Source: Limnoglobus roseus (GTDB lineage: Bacteria > Planctomycetota > Planctomycetia > Gemmatales > Gemmataceae). From it: a DNA stretch of 64,000 nucleotides. The stretch spans positions 372,001-436,000 of the forward strand of contig NZ_CP042425.1 in NCBI RefSeq assembly GCF_008254045.1, written 5' to 3'. This document shows positions 9,801 through 18,699 of the stretch, piece after piece. Position numbers and translations under genes: made by a program. Every line of letters begins with the position of its first letter. Positions within the stretch are counted from its first letter, which is position 1. The notes below the pieces were generated by a model that was not told where the DNA came from, ran no database searches, and saw only the letters and a list, made by a program, of their open reading frames with translations.

Positions 9801-11757
9801 CGACGGCCGCTCGCTGGTCGTGTTGAAGAACCCGAAGGGCCTCGACGCGGGGCCGCGAACCGCCAGCAAATCGGCCGGCGCGAGCCACCTGTACGACCGC
9901 GTCCACTTCATTCCCGAGGCCGAACTGCTGGTCGTCGTCAACGCCGCGGGCAACGCCCTGACCTTGCACCGGATGAACCTCAAAACCCGCCTGGAGGCTG
10001 GCGGCATCGACTACCTGTTGGTTTCGAGCCACCCGCCGGGCGTCGTCGGCCGCGGCACGAAGTTCGAGTACACGCCGACGGTGCTGTCGAAGCAGGGCGG
10101 CGTGAAGCTGAAGGTCGAGTCCGGCCCGCCGGGGCTGACCGTGGCCGGCGACACGATCTCGTGGGCCGTGCCCGAGTCGTTCGACGAGGCGACGGCCAAC
10201 GTCCTCCTCACCGTTTCGGACGCCTCCGGGCAGGAGGTGTTCCACACCTTCGCCCTGAGCGTGCGCGACAAGGACGCAGCCCGAAAGATGGCCGCGCGGG
10301 GGGTGCTCCCCGAGCCGAGCGTGCCGCCCCCACCCATCGTGGTCGTGAAGAAAGACCCGGAACCGCCGGTCCCGCCGCAAAAGAACCCAGGACCGTCGGC
10401 CTCGGTTGAGCCGAAGAAAGAGCCGGCCCCGGCCCCGAAGCCGGTGGCACACGCCGCCAAGCCAAGCGGCCTCCGCCTCATCGTGCCGCCGCCGGTTCAC
10501 CCAGTCATTGGCGTGACGGAGATCAAGGACGAGACGGTCGTCAAACTCCCGGCGGCGGCCGACGACTCGTGCTACGCCGGGGGCGGCCGATATCTCCTCT
10601 ACCGCCTGCCGTCGCTCAAGCAACTCGCCGTCTTCGACGCGCAGACGGGCACGGTCACGAAAACGCTCCCGTTGACCGACGCCACCGACTTGATCGCGGG
10701 CGGGGCGTCGAAGATTTTCGTCCTGAACGCGGCGGGCAAACAGTTCACCGTGTGGAACCTCGCGACGTTCGAGTCGGAAAAGTCGGTCCCCTATTCGTTC
10801 GCCGGAACGCCGAAAGGAATGGTGGTGGGCCACGGCACGGACGGGCCGATCCTCGTCGCGGGGATCGGCGTCCAGGCGAAGCCGCGGTCCGCCTGGGTGG
10901 ACGGCCGCACGCTGCAAGAGGTCGAAGTGGACGGGGCGGGCCGCGACGACCTGATCTTCCCCGCGACCCTTGCCGCCTCCGGCGACGGCCGCGTGTACAG
11001 TTCTTTCAACGACTTCACCCTGTCCTGGACGGAGTTGGGCGAGGCCGGAATGGCCACCAAGTCGAAGCCCCGCACGCACGCCACCCCGCTGTACGACGGC
11101 CGCATTTACGGTTCCGGCGGCTACATTCACCCCATGCCGGAGGTGCCAGCCACGCCAGCGAAGACAACCGTTACGACCCGGTACGATTACACCCCCGCAG
11201 CGAGCGGCCCGTTCTCCGTTCGCGTGAGTCCGAACGCGACGCGGCTTGCGGACGGCACCGAGAAGCACGCCGTTGCCATCCTCGCACACGGGCCCAAGTT
11301 GCTCCGCGTTGAACTCGGCACGGTGGCCGTCCCCGCGCGGAAGGTGAGCACCGCCCGACCGGCCAGTGAAGTGATTTTCCCCGTCCACCTCTTCCCCGAA
11401 TCGAAGATGTGGGCGTATGAAACGCCCGACCGCACGCAGCTAACGCTCAAGCGGCTCGACCTGGAAACCGCGTTCTCGTCCCGCTCGACGGATTGGGTCC
11501 TCGTGGTCGGCCGGCCGCCGCTCGGGGCGAAGCGGGGGCAACCGCTAGCGTACAAGCCCGCCGTGTGGGGGAACAAAAAGAGCGAAACGACCGTGACTGT
11601 GGAAGGCGGCCCACCGGGGATGAAGGTCGAGAACGGCACCGTGGTCTGGGACGTGCCCGCGAAATTCGAGGCCGAGGTGGTGCCCGTAAAGTTGCGCATC
11701 GAATCCGGCACGCAGACCGCGGTGCAGGAGTTCGACCTGCACCTAACCGGCGGATAG
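6871..11757 (+). CDS. Giant membrane-anchored protein: zinc ribbon, one TM, three propeller/Ig-like modules
   Basis: This 1,628-residue protein begins with a zinc ribbon (CPQCNLPN ... CPGCQFSF, residues 8-36). An acidic/basic low-complexity stretch follows, then one membrane segment (about 114-140). Three related modules come next, at about 236-648, 710-1134 and 1212-1628, separated by proline-rich linkers. Each opens with a line like CxGGGGRYLxxxLP...LAVFD, with four-stranded repeats suggesting a beta-propeller, and closes with an Ig-like segment (PPGLTV...ISWAVPESF, then VLLTVSDASG). The modules presumably face the periplasm or cell surface, with the ribbon in the cytoplasm. No catalytic motif was seen. 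Planctomycetes have several proteins combining an MJ0042-like N-terminal ribbon with extracellular repeats; their role is unknown. Confidence 0.85.
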   Translation: MANISLRCPQCNLPNAVPADQLGQAVICPGCQFSFPAQLQSSGDPKAVELPEIRPVVRAVALKDAKPNAGADQPLPVARKSQSEDDEEEDRPVRRRSGGRRRRDDDGDAYPTRREGGGGLLVPLLLGSGLFVVLIGIGLFGIFADRTSPEPLVLAAAGPQQPVARVEPPPPVNPIPPNAGANRDEAIAKMFEVQRRHVEEEQKRRQNVVPANPNLPAFPNADLVPPLYAAVGPVPITPTPLAGERAEVKLPGTVGEACSGGGGRFYFLHIPSVNQIAVFDVNEGRVVKFITVHADRVKIAAGMNALVVVANDTGSISRYNLTTFARELTVLLPFQGEVKAVALGAASAGPLLVQYAGDGAGGGLNPAPVCFFDPTVLKPVNVKLVADARVPEFLVRDAVHFRASPNGTVFTYWCADPIPSSGVFKAFGGTIETRRNDAGVAVPTDDGLILTNLGPYDYDGRLTHVGLLNRPGVPFVAPSGRFHLTADGLAVSARRVGDSRVFATLPATDFPTPNEPEPTGDLTPDRRVHFVPEAKLVAVLPPSRDRIVLHKFDPAGLFEKVDTDYLFVTGRPPTAAPGKRYAFALGARSKAGGVKYKLDSGPAGLTVSPDGRVSWDVPASFISPAAVVVTVSDAGPRTVTHTFRIVAGVGEPPAVGTPEPPTAVAVAPTPAPLPSVAPKPPQVAPKPPPVPVKPVEPVNVIRQPSAVFSLKPTTADDGATVNLPESADAMCVGGGGRYLIFRLPRNRQLAVFDTVHGRVIKYLPIAEDAALFAAGMSKLYILHPAANVFQRWNLSTFEKEATVANSLAGPPTRMLMGHATDGPLYVAGQNVTSKQYAFLDPTTFRQVEIKYEGGRGEPSVSERRAPQVRVSADGRVYAWWSTDLSPSGISTFVIQGASATGHNIHDSAGALLPGPDGTLFTSLKGVYTPELKPLNDKDRAPRTALVPATSGPWYLAVTGGGATTSTSAVSLDLRMIGDGRSLVVLKNPKGLDAGPRTASKSAGASHLYDRVHFIPEAELLVVVNAAGNALTLHRMNLKTRLEAGGIDYLLVSSHPPGVVGRGTKFEYTPTVLSKQGGVKLKVESGPPGLTVAGDTISWAVPESFDEATANVLLTVSDASGQEVFHTFALSVRDKDAARKMAARGVLPEPSVPPPPIVVVKKDPEPPVPPQKNPGPSASVEPKKEPAPAPKPVAHAAKPSGLRLIVPPPVHPVIGVTEIKDETVVKLPAAADDSCYAGGGRYLLYRLPSLKQLAVFDAQTGTVTKTLPLTDATDLIAGGASKIFVLNAAGKQFTVWNLATFESEKSVPYSFAGTPKGMVVGHGTDGPILVAGIGVQAKPRSAWVDGRTLQEVEVDGAGRDDLIFPATLAASGDGRVYSSFNDFTLSWTELGEAGMATKSKPRTHATPLYDGRIYGSGGYIHPMPEVPATPAKTTVTTRYDYTPAASGPFSVRVSPNATRLADGTEKHAVAILAHGPKLLRVELGTVAVPARKVSTARPASEVIFPVHLFPESKMWAYETPDRTQLTLKRLDLETAFSSRSTDWVLVVGRPPLGAKRGQPLAYKPAVWGNKKSETTVTVEGGPPGMKVENGTVVWDVPAKFEAEVVPVKLRIESGTQTAVQEFDLHLTGG

Positions 11758-11849
11758 TTCGGCCCGCGGACCGGCTCATTGACACCCCGCGGCCGTGCGG
11801 GTACGCTCTAACCATCGGCCGTGACTCACAATTCGTCGGGGTGCCCTCC

Positions 11850-13811
11850 ATGCGGTGGCTGCGCTTGGTTGCCTTCGTCGGCCTACTCGCGACCGTCGGC
11901 CTGTTGCCGTGGTGGGCTACCGCGTGGTCGGAAGAACCAGTACCGAAGCCGACGACACCTCCCCAACCCACGTTCGTTCAAGACGTGCGGCCACTGCTGA
12001 AGACCTACTGTTTCGACTGTCACAACCCCAGCCGGCGGAAGGGCGGCCTCGACCTCGCCGAGATCGAAACTGATGCCGCGGCGGCCGGGCGGGACGACCT
12101 GTGGGATTCGGTGGCCGAGCGGATGCGGGCGAAGGAGATGCCGCCGCCGAAGAGTAAGCAATTGACGGCGGACGAACAGCGGGTGCTGACCGAGTGGCTC
12201 AAGCACGCCGCCGAGTCGCGGGTCGATTACGACAAGTTGACCAAGGAACAGCGCGAGGAACTCCTGGCCGGCGAGCCGTTCAGCCGGCGGTTGAACCGCG
12301 TCGAGTACGGCAACACGCTCCGCGACCTGTTCGGCATCAACCTGCACGCGGGGGACTTGTTGCCGTCAGAGGGTGGCGGTGGCGAGGGGTTCGACAACGC
12401 CGGGGCCACGCTGTTCACCACGCCGGTTCTTGTAGAGAAGTACCTGGAAGCCGCCGAGTTGGTCCTCGGCGCCCTGCTCCCCGCAGGCAAGAAGGCCGAT
12501 CCCAAGTTCGACGCCGCCCGCCGATCGCTGCTGATCGCCGTCCCCGATGCGAAGACTTCGCCGCGCGACGCGGCCCGCACGGTTCTCACCGCCTTTCTCC
12601 CGCGTGCGTTCCGCCGGCCGGCGACCGACAAGGAAATCGACCGCTTCCTCGACGTCTTCGAGAAGGCCCACGCCCGCGGCGACGGCTACGAGCCGGCCCT
12701 CAAGCTCGCTCTGAAGGGCGTGCTGATCTCGCCGCACTTCTTGTTCCTGACCGAGACGCCAGCCGAGAAGACCGGCACGTACCCACTCGATCAGTACGAA
12801 GTGGCGGCCCACCTGTCGTACTTCCTCTGGGCGTCGATGCCGGACGAAACGCTGATCGGGCTGGCGGCGAAGGGGAAGTTGCACGACCCTGCGATCCTCC
12901 GCGAGCAAGTCCGGCGGATGGTCCGCGACCCGAAGTCGCGCGGGTTCGCCGAGAGTTTCGGCGGGCAGTGGCTCGGCATCCGGCCCCTCGGCACGACGGT
13001 CCGGCCGGACGCGAAGGCGTTCCCGGAGTTCGACGACGAACTCGCCGCCACGATGCGCGAGGAGACGGTGCTGTTCCTCGACACGATCATCCGCGAAGAC
13101 CGTAGCGTGCTGGACGTGATCGACGCCGACTACACGTTCGTCAACGAACGGCTCGCGGCCCTGTACAAGATCGACGGCGTGAAAGGCTCGGAGATGCGGC
13201 GGGTCAAGCTGACCGACCCGAACCGCGGTGGGGTATTGGGACACGCCGGCATCCTCGCCGTCACGTCATTCCCGCACCGCACCAGCCCCGTCCTCCGCGG
13301 CCGGTGGGTGCTCGAAGAACTACTCGGCGTCGAAGTACCCCCGCCGCCGCCGGACGTGCCGGTACTGAACGACCGGCCGAAGGGGGCCGACGCCTCGCTG
13401 ACTTTCCGCCAGATGTTGGAGAAGCACCGCAACAAGTCCGAGTGCGCCGCCTGCCACGCCCGCATGGACCCGCTCGGCTTCGGCCTGGAAAACTTCGACG
13501 CCATCGGCCGGTGGCGAACGGAGCAAGGCGGCCAACCCGTAGACAGCGCCGGCGTTCTCCCGACCGGCGAGAAGTTCAGCGGGCCGGCCGAGTTGAAGAA
13601 GCTGCTGTTGGAGAAGCGGCGGGCCGAGTTCCTCCGAAACGTGTGCCGAAAGGCGCTGGGGTATGCCTTGGGTCGCGAGATCAAGCGCGTGGACCTGAGC
13701 GTCGTGCAGGACTGCGTGAAGTCACTGGAGGCGTGCGAGTTCCACAGCTCCCGCCTGCTGGAAACGATCGTGCTGAGTTACCCGTTCACCCACCGCAACC
13801 AGATGAAGTGA
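11850..13811 (+). CDS. Planctomycete cytochrome c with DUF1587/1592/1588/1585 domains
   Basis: This 653-residue secreted protein has a signal segment (residues 5-25). The first haem motif, CFDCH, lies in the planctomycete cytochrome domain (about 40-110). The DUF1587, DUF1595, DUF1592, DUF1588 and DUF1585 blocks follow in order: FSRRLNRVEYGNTLRDLFG, FLPRAFRRPATDKEID, SYFLWASMPDE, GILAVTSFPHRTSPVLRG, and CAACHARMDPLGFGLENFD with a second CxxCH. The usual partner, a DUF1552 protein, starts 8 bases downstream. The pair is widespread in planctomycetes and is presumed to act in an extracytoplasmic redox process, perhaps on polysaccharides; no substrate is established. The ATG at 11850 is the first start that exposes the signal peptide. 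Confidence 0.92.
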   Translation: MRWLRLVAFVGLLATVGLLPWWATAWSEEPVPKPTTPPQPTFVQDVRPLLKTYCFDCHNPSRRKGGLDLAEIETDAAAAGRDDLWDSVAERMRAKEMPPPKSKQLTADEQRVLTEWLKHAAESRVDYDKLTKEQREELLAGEPFSRRLNRVEYGNTLRDLFGINLHAGDLLPSEGGGGEGFDNAGATLFTTPVLVEKYLEAAELVLGALLPAGKKADPKFDAARRSLLIAVPDAKTSPRDAARTVLTAFLPRAFRRPATDKEIDRFLDVFEKAHARGDGYEPALKLALKGVLISPHFLFLTETPAEKTGTYPLDQYEVAAHLSYFLWASMPDETLIGLAAKGKLHDPAILREQVRRMVRDPKSRGFAESFGGQWLGIRPLGTTVRPDAKAFPEFDDELAATMREETVLFLDTIIREDRSVLDVIDADYTFVNERLAALYKIDGVKGSEMRRVKLTDPNRGGVLGHAGILAVTSFPHRTSPVLRGRWVLEELLGVEVPPPPPDVPVLNDRPKGADASLTFRQMLEKHRNKSECAACHARMDPLGFGLENFDAIGRWRTEQGGQPVDSAGVLPTGEKFSGPAELKKLLLEKRRAEFLRNVCRKALGYALGREIKRVDLSVVQDCVKSLEACEFHSSRLLETIVLSYPFTHRNQMK

Positions 13812-13819
13812 GCCGCGTC

Positions 13820-15250
13820 ATGGGGATCAAATCGAAGCCGCTGTCGCGCCGCCGGTTCCTCCGCGGGGCGGGCGTCGCCCTGGGGTTGCCGCTGCTCGAA
13901 GCGATGACGCCGACCCGTGCCGCGGCCGCCGAAGCCGTGGCCCCCGTTCGCGCGGCCTACCTGTACTTCCCGAACGGCGCGTGGATGGACGCCTGGATTC
14001 CGAAGCAGACGGGCAAAGATTTCGACCTGCCGTTCAGCCTCACGCCGTTGGCCCCGGTGCGGGAATCGGTCGTCGTGCTCAGCGGCCTGGACAAGCCGTT
14101 CAGCCGCACCGGCGACGGGCACTACGCCAAGACGGCGAACTTCCTCACCGGCCTGCACGTCCGCAAGACGACCGGGCAAGACCTGAACTCCGGCGGCGCG
14201 TCGGTCGATCAAGTTGCCGCGAACCACATGGGGCAACTGACGCCGTTGCCGTCGCTGGAACTGGCGACCGACCCGGTCATCAACGGCCTGGATCGGGCGG
14301 TGAACTACACCCGCATGTACGGCTCGTACATCTCGTGGCGGCGGCCCGACCTACCGATGCCGCGGCTGATCGACCCGCGGGCGGCGTTCGAACGCATGTT
14401 CGGCCCCCGCGACGCCGAGGGTAAGCCCCTGCCCCGCCCTTCTCGTGCCGACGATCAGAGTTTGCTCGACGCGGCCCTCGAAGACGCGCACTCCCTCCGC
14501 CGGAAGTTGGGCAAGGGCGATCAGCAAAAGTTGGAAGAATACCTCGACGCCGTCCGCGGCGTGGAGAAGCAGATGGGCTACGGCCAACCGACGGCGGCCA
14601 AGGCCAACAGGTGGAAGCCGCCGACCAAGCCGGACCGTCTCGTGCCGCCGCCGAGCTTGTCGCGCGCCGGGGTGTTGTTCACGAGCAAGGACAATGGCGG
14701 CGACCAAATCGCGGCCGCGGGCGGCACCACAATCGACCCGCCGGAACTCGTCCGCCTGATGCTCGACCTGATCGTCCTCGCGTTCTGGACCGACACCACG
14801 CGGAACGTCACGTTCATGTTCGCCAACGACGTGTCGCCGCGGAACTTCTCCTTCCTCGACGGCGTGAAGGAAAACCACCACTCGTCGTCGCACCACTCGA
14901 ACCAACCGGCCAAGATCGAGGACTACAAGGCGATCACCCGCTGGCACGTCGAACAGTACGCCCGCCTGTTGTCGCGGTTGCAAGAGGTCAAGGAAGGAGA
15001 ACGCACCCTACTGGACAACGCGATGGTGGTGTGCGGGTCCAGCCTCTCCGACGGCAACAAGCACGACCCGAACAACTTGCCGATCCTCCTCGGCGGCAAG
15101 GGCGGCGGCCGCATCCGCACCGGTCAACACCTGGCGTCGCCGAAGAACACGCCGCTGTGCAACCTGTACCTGTCGATGCTGGACTGCATGGGCGTCCCGG
15201 TGACGCGCTTTGGCGACAGCACCGAACGCCTCCGCGGGCTGATGGGGTAG
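13820..15250 (+). CDS. DUF1552 protein with Tat signal, partner of the DUF1592 cytochrome
   Basis: This 476-residue protein has a twin-arginine signal (SRRRFLRGAGVALGLPLLEA) and is probably exported folded. It shows DUF1552 landmarks: YFPNGAWMDAWIP, FSRTGDGHYAKTANFLTG, PLPSLELATDP, NYTRMYGSYISW and, near the end, DNAMVVCGSSLSDGNKHDPN. These proteins have an alkaline-phosphatase-like or sulfatase-like fold by distant similarity, but no activity is known. It lies 8 bases after the DUF1592 gene in an obvious two-gene operon. Confidence 0.93.
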   Translation: MGIKSKPLSRRRFLRGAGVALGLPLLEAMTPTRAAAAEAVAPVRAAYLYFPNGAWMDAWIPKQTGKDFDLPFSLTPLAPVRESVVVLSGLDKPFSRTGDGHYAKTANFLTGLHVRKTTGQDLNSGGASVDQVAANHMGQLTPLPSLELATDPVINGLDRAVNYTRMYGSYISWRRPDLPMPRLIDPRAAFERMFGPRDAEGKPLPRPSRADDQSLLDAALEDAHSLRRKLGKGDQQKLEEYLDAVRGVEKQMGYGQPTAAKANRWKPPTKPDRLVPPPSLSRAGVLFTSKDNGGDQIAAAGGTTIDPPELVRLMLDLIVLAFWTDTTRNVTFMFANDVSPRNFSFLDGVKENHHSSSHHSNQPAKIEDYKAITRWHVEQYARLLSRLQEVKEGERTLLDNAMVVCGSSLSDGNKHDPNNLPILLGGKGGGRIRTGQHLASPKNTPLCNLYLSMLDCMGVPVTRFGDSTERLRGLMG

Positions 15251-15337
15251 GCAACGGTCCCGGGCTTCTTGATCGCATCGCCGTGCCGCGTAACATAACG
15301 CGGCCGCCTGTTCCCCTTTCCCTCGTTCGAGCCTGCC

Positions 15338-16084
15338 ATGAAACTGCCCCTCCTGCTCACGTCCGTGTTCCTCGCCGTTCCGGCCTTCGCAGCCGACTTG
15401 CCCACGATCCCGGACAAGCCACTCGGCGAGAAGAAGGAACTGCTGTTCTCCGACGACTTCGAGGGGGCCGAACCCGCGAAGGTGTGGCACAAGGTCGTGC
15501 CGACGTTCGCCGTCGAGAAGGGCGTGCTGAAGGGCACGCAGACCCGCGACAAGAACGTGCCCGCCGCCGACGGCAAGCCGGCTGTCACCGCTCACGCGGC
15601 GGTTCACGGCTTGGAGATCCCCACCAAGGACAGCGTCGTCGAAGTGAAGATCCGGTTCGACGGGGCGACGGTGATCGACGTGGAGTTCGACGACCGCAAG
15701 TACACAGGCGCGCACTACGGTCACATCTGCCGGGCGCAGGTGCGATTGAACGGCGTCACGATCATCGACGAGCGCGACGGCACCATGCGGAACGACATCT
15801 ACGAGATGAACAAGGACGCCAGTAAGAAGGCCGAGGTTGCCAAGTTGCTCACCGGTCGCCGCGTCACTTACCCGGCGAAGTTGGAAGCCGGGAAGTGGTA
15901 CACGATGGGCGTCGAGACGGTCGGCGACGAGATGCGGGTGACGCTCGACGGCAAACCGGCCGCGTACCTGAAGTCGTCGGGCATCGGCCACGCGACGAAG
16001 TCGAAGATCGAGCTCGGCGTCGGCGGCAAGGACGGCAGCTTCGACGACATCAAGGTCTGGAACGCGGAACCGGCGAAGAAGTAA
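15338..16084 (+). CDS. Secreted DUF1080-like (laminin-G/concanavalin fold) protein
   Basis: This 248-residue protein has a cleavable signal peptide (MKLPLLLTSVFLAVPAFAA). The mature part shows FSDDFEG near the start and W-Y-x-M-G-V-E-T with DGKPAAYLKSSGI near the end, the pattern of DUF1080/3-keto-disaccharide-hydrolase-like jelly rolls (LLFSDDFEG..., VTLDGK...). It may bind or hydrolyse a sugar. Planctomycetes often place such proteins beside DUF1592/DUF1552/DUF1501 genes, as here. It is convergent with the DUF1501 gene, with a long hairpin between them. Confidence 0.75.
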   Translation: MKLPLLLTSVFLAVPAFAADLPTIPDKPLGEKKELLFSDDFEGAEPAKVWHKVVPTFAVEKGVLKGTQTRDKNVPAADGKPAVTAHAAVHGLEIPTKDSVVEVKIRFDGATVIDVEFDDRKYTGAHYGHICRAQVRLNGVTIIDERDGTMRNDIYEMNKDASKKAEVAKLLTGRRVTYPAKLEAGKWYTMGVETVGDEMRVTLDGKPAAYLKSSGIGHATKSKIELGVGGKDGSFDDIKVWNAEPAKK

Positions 16085-16097
16085 CGCGGGTGAGTCC

Positions 16098-16176
16098 TTG
16101 GCGAGCCGAGCACCGTGAGGTGCCGGGTGGGTGTCAACGATACTCACCCGGCACCTCACGGTGCTCGGCTCGCCAA
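16098..16176. terminator. Long inverted repeat between convergent genes, probable bidirectional terminator
   Basis: Two perfect 32-base arms (16098-16129 and 16145-16176) enclose a 15-base loop. They fill the gap between the stops at 16084 and 16185. There is no T-run, so it could also be a dispersed palindromic repeat that settled at a gene end. Confidence 0.7.
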
Positions 16177-16184
16177 ATCGATTG

Positions 16185-17576
16185 TCACGCCCACAGCCCG
16201 GTGATCGGCGTCCCCTCGGAGATGATCGACGGGCGGTTCGTGCTGTCCGCGTAGTGGCCACCGGGGTCGAGGCCGAGGGCGTAGAACATCGTCGCCGTCA
16301 GGTCGGCGGGCGTCACCGGTCGGTCACTTGGGTAAGCGCCGATGCGATCCGATGCGCCATACACACTTCCCGGCGTCACCCCGGCCCCGGCCATCACGAC
16401 GGAGTAACATCCGGCCCAGTGTTTCCGCCCCGGCGACGCCCCGGCGAACCGCGGTTCCAGGGCCACCTTCGGTGCTCGCCCGAATTCGCCCATCCCCACG
16501 ACCAGCGTCGTGTCGAGCAACCCGCGTTGGTGCAAATCGTCGAGCAGCACCGCGAACGTCGCGTCCCACCGCGGCAACAGGTGCGTCTTCATCGCGTCGA
16601 AGATGTCGTTGTGCGTGTCCCAGCCGTAGGCTTCCGTTTCGTCGGGGTGCTGGTCCTGGCCGCGGATCGTGTAGTTGAAGAACGTCGTCACCCACGGCAC
16701 GCCGACTTCCACCAACCGCCGGGCGAGCAGGCACGCCTGTCCCGACCGGTGCCGGCCGTAGCGATCGCGGACGGCCGCCGACTCCCGCGACAGATCGAAC
16801 GCACTCCGCGCCTGCGGCGACTTCAGCACGTCGTAGGCTTGCCTCACCATCGTGGCGTGGTCGGCCGTGGACGGGTAGCGGGTGCCGTCGAGGTTGCCGA
16901 GGAGTTGCTGCCGCCCCTGGAAGCGGGCCGCGGACACGTCGGACAGTTGCTCCAGGCCGCCGGTCAGTTCGCCGTCGTCGGTCGGGTCGCCGACAGTGTA
17001 CGGCTCGAAGCCGTGGCCAAGGAATCCGCCGTTCAACCCGGGCGACGGCCGCAGCGGGACGAGCAGCGGGCCGTTGACGTGAATCGCCGTGTACGGCAGT
17101 CGCGCGGCCGGCCGCACGCGCTTCAGCACCGCCCCGAGCGCCGGGTAGTCGTTCGGCGACGGGTCGGGGTTCGACGACTTTCGCGGGTGGAACCGCCCGG
17201 TCAGCGACAGGTACACGGCCGAGCCGTGGTCGAGGTCGTCGTGCATCACGCTCTTGACGACGGAAACCCGGTGGGCGAGTTTCGCCAGCTTCGGCAGGTG
17301 TTCGCAGAATCGCAGTCCGGGTACGGTGGTCGGAATGCTGCCGAACGCGCCGCGGATTTCCTCGGGAGCGTCCGGCTTCGGGTCGTAGGTTTCGAACTGG
17401 CTCTGCCCGCCGCTGGCGAACACGACGAGCACCGACTTCGCCCGGCCGAACCCGCCGCGGGGCTTGGCCGCCCGCACCGGGTTCGCAGCGAGCAGCGCGG
17501 GCAGACCGATGCGCAACACGTCCCGCCGCGTCAGAGCGGCACCGAGCGAACCGAGGCTGGCAGAGAGGCGTGGCAT
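16185..17576 (-). CDS. DUF1501 protein
   Basis: This 463-residue protein has a Tat-like N-terminus (LTRRDVLRIGLPALLAAN). The DUF1501 features are SVLVVFASGGQSQFETYDPK, PEEIRGAFGSI, HVSVVKSVMHDDLDHGSAVY (here starting HRV) and, near the C-terminus, TTLVVGMGEFGRAPKV and HWAGCYSVVMAGAGV. DUF1501 belongs to the sulfatase/alkaline-phosphatase-like superfamily and normally pairs with a DUF1553/DUF1549 cytochrome. No such partner is in this window. It is divergent from the moxR gene, with 84 bases between the starts. Confidence 0.92.
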   Translation of the reverse strand: MPRLSASLGSLGAALTRRDVLRIGLPALLAANPVRAAKPRGGFGRAKSVLVVFASGGQSQFETYDPKPDAPEEIRGAFGSIPTTVPGLRFCEHLPKLAKLAHRVSVVKSVMHDDLDHGSAVYLSLTGRFHPRKSSNPDPSPNDYPALGAVLKRVRPAARLPYTAIHVNGPLLVPLRPSPGLNGGFLGHGFEPYTVGDPTDDGELTGGLEQLSDVSAARFQGRQQLLGNLDGTRYPSTADHATMVRQAYDVLKSPQARSAFDLSRESAAVRDRYGRHRSGQACLLARRLVEVGVPWVTTFFNYTIRGQDQHPDETEAYGWDTHNDIFDAMKTHLLPRWDATFAVLLDDLHQRGLLDTTLVVGMGEFGRAPKVALEPRFAGASPGRKHWAGCYSVVMAGAGVTPGSVYGASDRIGAYPSDRPVTPADLTATMFYALGLDPGGHYADSTNRPSIISEGTPITGLWA

Positions 17577-17660
17577 GGGGATAGTTTACCCGACGGAGGC
17601 GTGTCGCGGCAAACGCTCCTTCTTGTAGAATGCCCTCACCTCCGACGAAAGGAACCACCG

Positions 17661-18689
17661 GTGTCTGCCAATATCAGCGAGTACCTCACGCAGTTCGCCC
17701 AGCACCGCACGCAGATGGTCGATCAGCTCAAGCGGGTCGTCGTCGGCCAGCACGAGGTCATCGAACAAATCCTCGCGGCCATCTTCACGCGCGGGCACTG
17801 CCTGCTCGTCGGCGTGCCGGGGCTGGCGAAGACGCTCATGGTCAGCAGCATCGCCCAAATCCTCGACGTGAACTACAAGCGCATCCAGTTCACGCCGGAC
17901 TTGATGCCGAGCGACATCACTGGCACCACCGTCCTCGACGAGACGCCGGAAGGCAAGCGGCAGTTCCGCTTCGTTAACGGGCCGATCTTCGCGAACGTCG
18001 TGCTCGCCGACGAAATCAACCGCACGCCGCCGAAGACCCAGGCCGCGCTGCTGCAAGCGATGCAGGAGCGCGAAGTCACCGCCGGCAGCGAAACGATGAA
18101 ACTGCCCGAGCCGTTCTTCGTCATCGCGACGCAGAACCCGATCGAGCAGGAAGGCACGTACCCGCTGCCCGAAGCGCAACTCGACCGCTTCATGTTCAAC
18201 GTGAAGGTGGACTATCCCACCGCCGAGGAGGAACGCCGCATCGTCAGCATGACGGCGAAAGACGAGGCCGCCGAACTGACGAAGGTGATGACCGCGAAGG
18301 CGATCCTGAACTTGCAAAAGCTGGTGCGGAGCGTGCCGGTCGGCGATTACGTGACCGAGTACGTGGTGAAGTTGGTGCGAGCCACGCGGCCGAAAGACCC
18401 GACCGCCCCGGAGTTCGTCAAGCGCATGGTCGACTTCGGGGCCGGCGTGCGTGCCGGGCAGTACCTCGTGCGGGCCGGGCAGGCATTCGCCGCGATGGAC
18501 GGCCGGTTCAGCGTGGCCATCGACGACATCAAGAAGGCTGCCATCCCGGTCCTGCGGCACCGCATCGCCGCGAACTTCCAGGCCCAGGCCGAGGGCAAGA
18601 CGAGCGATGACATCGTGACGGAACTGCTCAAGGCGATCGGCGAACCGGAACCGACGAAATACGTCAGCGGGCCGAAGAAGAAGCTGTAG
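17661..18689 (+). CDS. MoxR-family AAA+ ATPase
   Basis: This 342-residue protein starts at a GTG (17661) after a GAAAGGAA ribosome-binding site. It has Walker A (GVPGLAKT), Walker B (VVLADEINRTPPKTQ), sensor 1 (FFVIATQNPIEQEGTYPLPE) and the arginine of AQLDRFMF. It is a chaperone-like ATPase that in planctomycetes usually precedes a DUF58 protein and von Willebrand proteins. Here no such gene follows: a terminator-like hairpin and a convergent gene come next. The substrate is therefore not indicated by context. Confidence 0.93.
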   Translation: MSANISEYLTQFAQHRTQMVDQLKRVVVGQHEVIEQILAAIFTRGHCLLVGVPGLAKTLMVSSIAQILDVNYKRIQFTPDLMPSDITGTTVLDETPEGKRQFRFVNGPIFANVVLADEINRTPPKTQAALLQAMQEREVTAGSETMKLPEPFFVIATQNPIEQEGTYPLPEAQLDRFMFNVKVDYPTAEEERRIVSMTAKDEAAELTKVMTAKAILNLQKLVRSVPVGDYVTEYVVKLVRATRPKDPTAPEFVKRMVDFGAGVRAGQYLVRAGQAFAAMDGRFSVAIDDIKKAAIPVLRHRIAANFQAQAEGKTSDDIVTELLKAIGEPEPTKYVSGPKKKL

Positions 18690-18699
18690 GAAACGACAA

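Noticed and set aside
16131..17660. Upstream extension of the moxR frame
   Set aside because: It is antisense to DUF1501 and its sequence is arginine-rich without similarity; the GTG at 17661 with its ribosome-binding site is a better start.
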